NCBI GenBank assembly: GCA_016784945.1
Contig: JADHTP010000140.1
Coordinates: 1-7,985 of the forward strand
Origin: Deltaproteobacteria bacterium
GTDB taxonomy: Bacteria; Myxococcota_A; UBA9042; DTJE01
Direction of reading: 5' to 3'
DNA length: 7,985 bases
Shown here piece by piece: positions 4,906-7,985 of the stretch. A program made the translations under genes and the position numbers. The notes below the pieces were generated by a model that saw only the letters and a list, made by a program, of their open reading frames with translations, did no database searches and had not been told where the DNA came from. Every line of letters begins with the position of its first letter. Position 1 is the stretch's first letter.

Positions 4906-7890
4906 ATGAAAGCACGAAACCTGACCACGTGGATTGTCCTTGCGGCCGTGACGGTGCTGGGCGCCTGCGATCGCGAAAGCTCCCAGGGCCTGGCGCCTTC
5001 CCTGGACCGACCCGGGGACGGCATGGGCCCCTCGGTGGTGTTCGACCCCCTGCGCCTGCCGGACGCGGAGATCCCCTTCCCCAACGACTTCGCCTGCGCC
5101 TACGACGAGGACAGCCCCACGTTGTGCCGACTCAACCTGTCCACGGCCATGACCACGGCCGTGGAGACGAGGGTCAAGGAAAACGTGAACAAGCTGACGG
5201 GCTTTTCCACCTTCGGGCCCATATCCGTTGGCTTCGACGGCCCGCTGGACCTCACCTCGCTTTCCGAATCCACGATCCTGGTGATCAAGGTCCCCGTGGA
5301 CGACGCAGAGGCCGAAACGGTCCAACCGGTCCCCCTGGACCTGGGCAGGGGCGCCTATCCCATGAACATGGCGCCTTTGGCCTTTTTCCCCAACGACGCT
5401 TCCGCCCCGGTGGACAACATGGCCTTCCCGGCTACCAACATGGCGGACCGGGATGGCGACGGCGACCTGGAGTTCGTGGAATTCTATGAGGTCGAAACCA
5501 ACACCCTTCTGATCCGTCCCCTTCTCCCGCTGGATGAAAAATCCCAGTACGCTGTTGTGCTGACCAAGGGGGTGCGCGGCCTGTCGGCCGGCGACGGCTA
5601 CGGCACCGTGCGGAGTCCCTTTCCCTACGTGAACCACACGGCCCAGACCCCCGACCTGGAACGACTGCTGCCGGTCTTCGACCGCGTGGGACTGGCCCTG
5701 GACGACATCGCCTTCGCCTGGACCTTCACCACCCAGGACGTGACGGGAACCGTGCGGGCCGTGAGGGAGGGACTTTACGGCCGGGGCCCCCTGGCCTGGC
5801 TGGACGAGGCCATCACCCCGGGTTTCGTCAGCTTTGACGATTCGGGCCTCCCCTTCGACGGCAACGGCACCAGGGAAGGCATGCCCTTGGATGTCAACGA
5901 CAACATCGTGATCATCCAGTCCGAGTACATGCAGGGCATCATCGACTTCGTGGCGCCGTTCTTAGACCCCAACGCCGAGTTCGATTTTTCGGCCGTGGAC
6001 TACTTTGCCTTCGGCTGGATGGAGGCGGCGAATTTCATGGCCACCGAGGACCGGGTGTGGGACGTGGATCCACGGACGGGTGAGGCCACCTGGGAGAAGT
6101 TCAAGATTCCCATCATCGTGGCGGTTCCCAAGGAAAACGCCTACCGCAAGCCACCCTTCCCCGTGGTGCTGTACGCCCACGGCAACTCCACGTCCCGTTT
6201 CGAGGCGATCCTGCTGTCCAACGCCATCGCCAAGTACGGTCTGGCCGTGGTGGGAATGGACCAGATCGGGCACGGGCCCCTGGCGCCCGACCCCGTGGAA
6301 CTGCTCAAGGAACTGGGCATCGACCTGGACAAGGAGCCCGACAATCCCCTGGCCCTTTTCCTGGCCCAGACACTGGCGGACCTCATGCTGAAAGAAGGTC
6401 TGTCGGGCCACGAACAGGACACCTTCCTCGAGCTGTTCGACCTGCTGGAAGACGTGGGCCTGTTCAAGGCGCTGCTCATCGACGGGCGGGCCCTGGATCA
6501 CAACGGCGACGGCCTCACGGAAAACGGAGAGGGCTTCTTCGTGCCCTTCCCCTTCGAGCAGCGCGACGTTTTCCGCCAGATGCAGGTGGACTACGTGACA
6601 CTGGTCCGCTCCCTGCGGTCACTGTCCCAGGAAGCGGTCCCGCCAGCCATCGAGAACCCGGGGGACAAGTCCGTCGAAGAGCTCATGCCCAACCTGGCGG
6701 CCGGGGATCTGAACACCGACGGCGTGCTGGACTTCGGCGGTCCCGACGGCCCCATCTACATGGCGGGCACCAGCCTGGGCGGCCAGGTCGCCTTCCTGGT
6801 GACGGGCCTGGAACCTGAGATCACGGCGGCAGCGCCCCTGGTGGCGGGCGCCGGACTGGTGGACGTGTTCACCCGCAGCGAACTGCGGGGTTTCTTCGAC
6901 GGGGCGTTCTATTTCGTGCTGGGTCCCATCCTGTCGTCGTGTCCCATGGAGGACGGCGTGTACCTGACCTTCAACGCCGATTCCCGGGACGGCTACGCTC
7001 AGCGGGGCACGAAGTGGGACTGCAAGAAGGACAAGGTGGCGGCCAACCACGTTTACGAGGCGCTGCCCTTGGCCGAATCCAAGTGGCTCGTGACGGTCAC
7101 CAACCTGGACGCACCCGCCGAACCGGCGAGACTGACGGTATCCGACGAGCAGGGCGGCTTCGCCATCGCACTTCCGTCGGACAAGGGGGACGTGTGGGAA
7201 GTCGTGATCCAGTCCGAGGAAACCGGCGAGTTCATCGACACGTTCGAGGTGGAAACAACTTCGGAGGGCCTGGGCCTGACCCGGAACTCACCCCGGTTCC
7301 GCCGCAACGTGGGCGTGTTCCAGGCCATCATGGACCCGGCGGACGCCGCCAACTGGGCCCCCTACCTCCTGCGCAAGCCCTTTGACGGACAGGCCCGGAA
7401 CGTCCTGCAGAGCGCGGTGATCCAGGACTGGACCATTCCCTGCGGGGGACAGGTGGCACTGGCCCGGATCGTGGGCAATCTGGGTCTGGACGAGGCGACC
7501 TGGCGAGCCAACAACGACAAGTTCATCGACCACGGGCTCATGGCCGGCGTGGACTTTGACGTGGACGACCTCTTCGGCGACAACGGCGGGTTCGGGCCCA
7601 TGCCCGTCATCCAGTCGGAAACGGGACAGTCGGCCGTCCGGTTCGCCGACGTTCACGGCCTCCACGAGTACATGGCGATCCTCACCCCGGAGGCCCCCTT
7701 CGACCATGCCCAGTACACCCACAACATGATCGGCCTGTTCCTGGCCAGCGGCGGCACGCGGGTGGAAGACTCGTTGTGCATCGAAGACAACGCGTCGGAC
7801 TGCCTCTACGACCTCGACGTGCCGTGCTGCGACCCGCTCCTGCCCGGTGAAGAGTTCTGCTGCACCGAACTGGGCCTGGCGCCGAAGTAG
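4906..7890 (+). CDS. Large alpha/beta-hydrolase lipoprotein with bacterial virulence-factor-lipase N-terminal domain (VolA-like)
   Basis: 994 residues. A lipoprotein signal ends in a clean lipobox L18-G-A-C21; Asp at +2 would mean inner-membrane retention in E. coli but not in all phyla. Residues 43-130 (IPFPND, GFSTFGPISVGFDGPLD) resemble the N-terminal domain of virulence-factor lipases. The hydrolase core starts near 400: VVLYAHGNS (oxyanion strand, H425-G426), VVGMDQIGHG, then the nucleophile elbow G621-T-S623-L-G. D841 (IQDWTIP) is the likely acid, and H917 or H920 (VHGLHEYM) the likely base. Three DxDxDG-type loops (181-192, 531-542, 601-612) could bind calcium. About 218 residues lie between S623 and D841, including a beta-rich segment at about 727-786. 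The last 37 residues hold six cysteines. The family includes Vibrio VolA, a surface lysophospholipase; an ester or lipid substrate is inferred. Esterase, polyester depolymerase or peptidase activity cannot be excluded. Confidence 0.88.
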   Translation: MKARNLTTWIVLAAVTVLGACDRESSQGLAPSLDRPGDGMGPSVVFDPLRLPDAEIPFPNDFACAYDEDSPTLCRLNLSTAMTTAVETRVKENVNKLTGFSTFGPISVGFDGPLDLTSLSESTILVIKVPVDDAEAETVQPVPLDLGRGAYPMNMAPLAFFPNDASAPVDNMAFPATNMADRDGDGDLEFVEFYEVETNTLLIRPLLPLDEKSQYAVVLTKGVRGLSAGDGYGTVRSPFPYVNHTAQTPDLERLLPVFDRVGLALDDIAFAWTFTTQDVTGTVRAVREGLYGRGPLAWLDEAITPGFVSFDDSGLPFDGNGTREGMPLDVNDNIVIIQSEYMQGIIDFVAPFLDPNAEFDFSAVDYFAFGWMEAANFMATEDRVWDVDPRTGEATWEKFKIPIIVAVPKENAYRKPPFPVVLYAHGNSTSRFEAILLSNAIAKYGLAVVGMDQIGHGPLAPDPVELLKELGIDLDKEPDNPLALFLAQTLADLMLKEGLSGHEQDTFLELFDLLEDVGLFKALLIDGRALDHNGDGLTENGEGFFVPFPFEQRDVFRQMQVDYVTLVRSLRSLSQEAVPPAIENPGDKSVEELMPNLAAGDLNTDGVLDFGGPDGPIYMAGTSLGGQVAFLVTGLEPEITAAAPLVAGAGLVDVFTRSELRGFFDGAFYFVLGPILSSCPMEDGVYLTFNADSRDGYAQRGTKWDCKKDKVAANHVYEALPLAESKWLVTVTNLDAPAEPARLTVSDEQGGFAIALPSDKGDVWEVVIQSEETGEFIDTFEVETTSEGLGLTRNSPRFRRNVGVFQAIMDPADAANWAPYLLRKPFDGQARNVLQSAVIQDWTIPCGGQVALARIVGNLGLDEATWRANNDKFIDHGLMAGVDFDVDDLFGDNGGFGPMPVIQSETGQSAVRFADVHGLHEYMAILTPEAPFDHAQYTHNMIGLFLASGGTRVEDSLCIEDNASDCLYDLDVPCCDPLLPGEEFCCTELGLAPK

Positions 7891-7898
7891 AAGGGCAG

Positions 7899-7926
7899 TC
7901 GATAGTCCATGGTCGATAGTCCATGG
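7899..7926. repeat. Perfect 14-bp tandem duplication just downstream of the lipase gene
   Basis: The unit TCGATAGTCCATGG occurs twice back to back (7899-7912 and 7913-7926), starting 8 nt after the lipase stop. Each unit contains the palindromes TCGA and CCATGG. It is outside coding sequence. It may be the edge of a dispersed intergenic repeat family, but only these two copies are visible here. Confidence 0.8.
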
Positions 7927-7944
7927 TTCGTCTGTGGTGGGGAG

Positions 7945-7961
7945 CAGCGACGGAGTCGTTG
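7945..7961 (+). terminator. Possible weak terminator hairpin after the lipase gene
   Basis: CAGCGAC, a GGA loop and GTCGTTG form a 7-bp stem with one G-T pair. No T-run follows (the downstream bases are G-rich), so it is not a standard intrinsic terminator. It is the only compact hairpin I find in the tail after 7890, and its role in ending the barrel-lipase transcript is a guess. Confidence 0.2.
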
Positions 7962-7985
7962 CGACCAGGGGGGTCATAGGGGGGC

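Noticed and set aside
4669..5637. A 322-codon minus-strand open frame spanning the barrel-lipase junction
   Set aside because: It is antisense to both real genes and to the lipobox region. Its composition is that of a shadow frame with no recognisable motif.
7288..7977. A 229-codon minus-strand open frame running from the tail into the lipase
   Set aside because: Its start lies in the repeat-bearing intergenic tail and most of it is antisense to the catalytic region of the lipase. No family motif is seen.
7891..7985. CRISPR array or attachment site in the right-hand tail
   Set aside because: There are only two repeat copies with no spacer, and no tRNA or integrase is in the window.

Overview
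The window comes from a G+C-rich bacterium (roughly two thirds G+C by eye). Cell-envelope signals point to a Gram-negative, diderm organism: an outer-membrane beta-barrel ending in an aromatic residue, a lipobox lipoprotein and a periplasmic sensor kinase. The gene types (a HEXXH-variant M49 peptidase, an NtrB/ZraS-like kinase, a porin-like protein with a WGLG-type motif) would fit a myxobacterium-like or other uncultured deltaproteobacterial or Acidobacteria-type lineage. That placement is a guess, because no rRNA or other marker is present.

Layout: four genes in two divergent pairs around a gap of about 80 bp (3260-3341). Leftward: a membrane histidine kinase (3259-1676), then an M49 (dipeptidyl-peptidase III family) zinc peptidase starting at 1679. 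The two overlap by four bases (ATGA). The peptidase runs off the left edge, probably missing only its last few dozen residues. Rightward: an outer-membrane beta-barrel protein (3342-4895) and, 10 nt later, a 994-residue alpha/beta-hydrolase lipoprotein with a virulence-factor-lipase-type N-terminal domain (4906-7890). The last 95 bases are non-coding and hold a perfect 14-bp tandem duplication and a small hairpin.

How they may work together: the kinase and peptidase are translationally coupled, and the barrel and lipase look co-transcribed. The barrel-lipase pair recalls the Vibrio fadL-volA arrangement, where a surface phospholipase feeds a fatty-acid channel, although this barrel does not look like FadL. 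An envelope or nutrient-scavenging module sensed by the kinase is a reasonable inference but is not shown by the sequence. No response regulator is in the window.

The points most worth a second look are: a probable dual start in the peptidase (exported and cytosolic forms); a kinase start codon so close to a perfect TATAAT that the mRNA may be leaderless; the shortened HEMSH zinc motif; and the lipase's large insert between nucleophile and acid, its calcium-type loops and its cysteine-rich tail. I see no clear evidence for a wholly new defence or mobile system.
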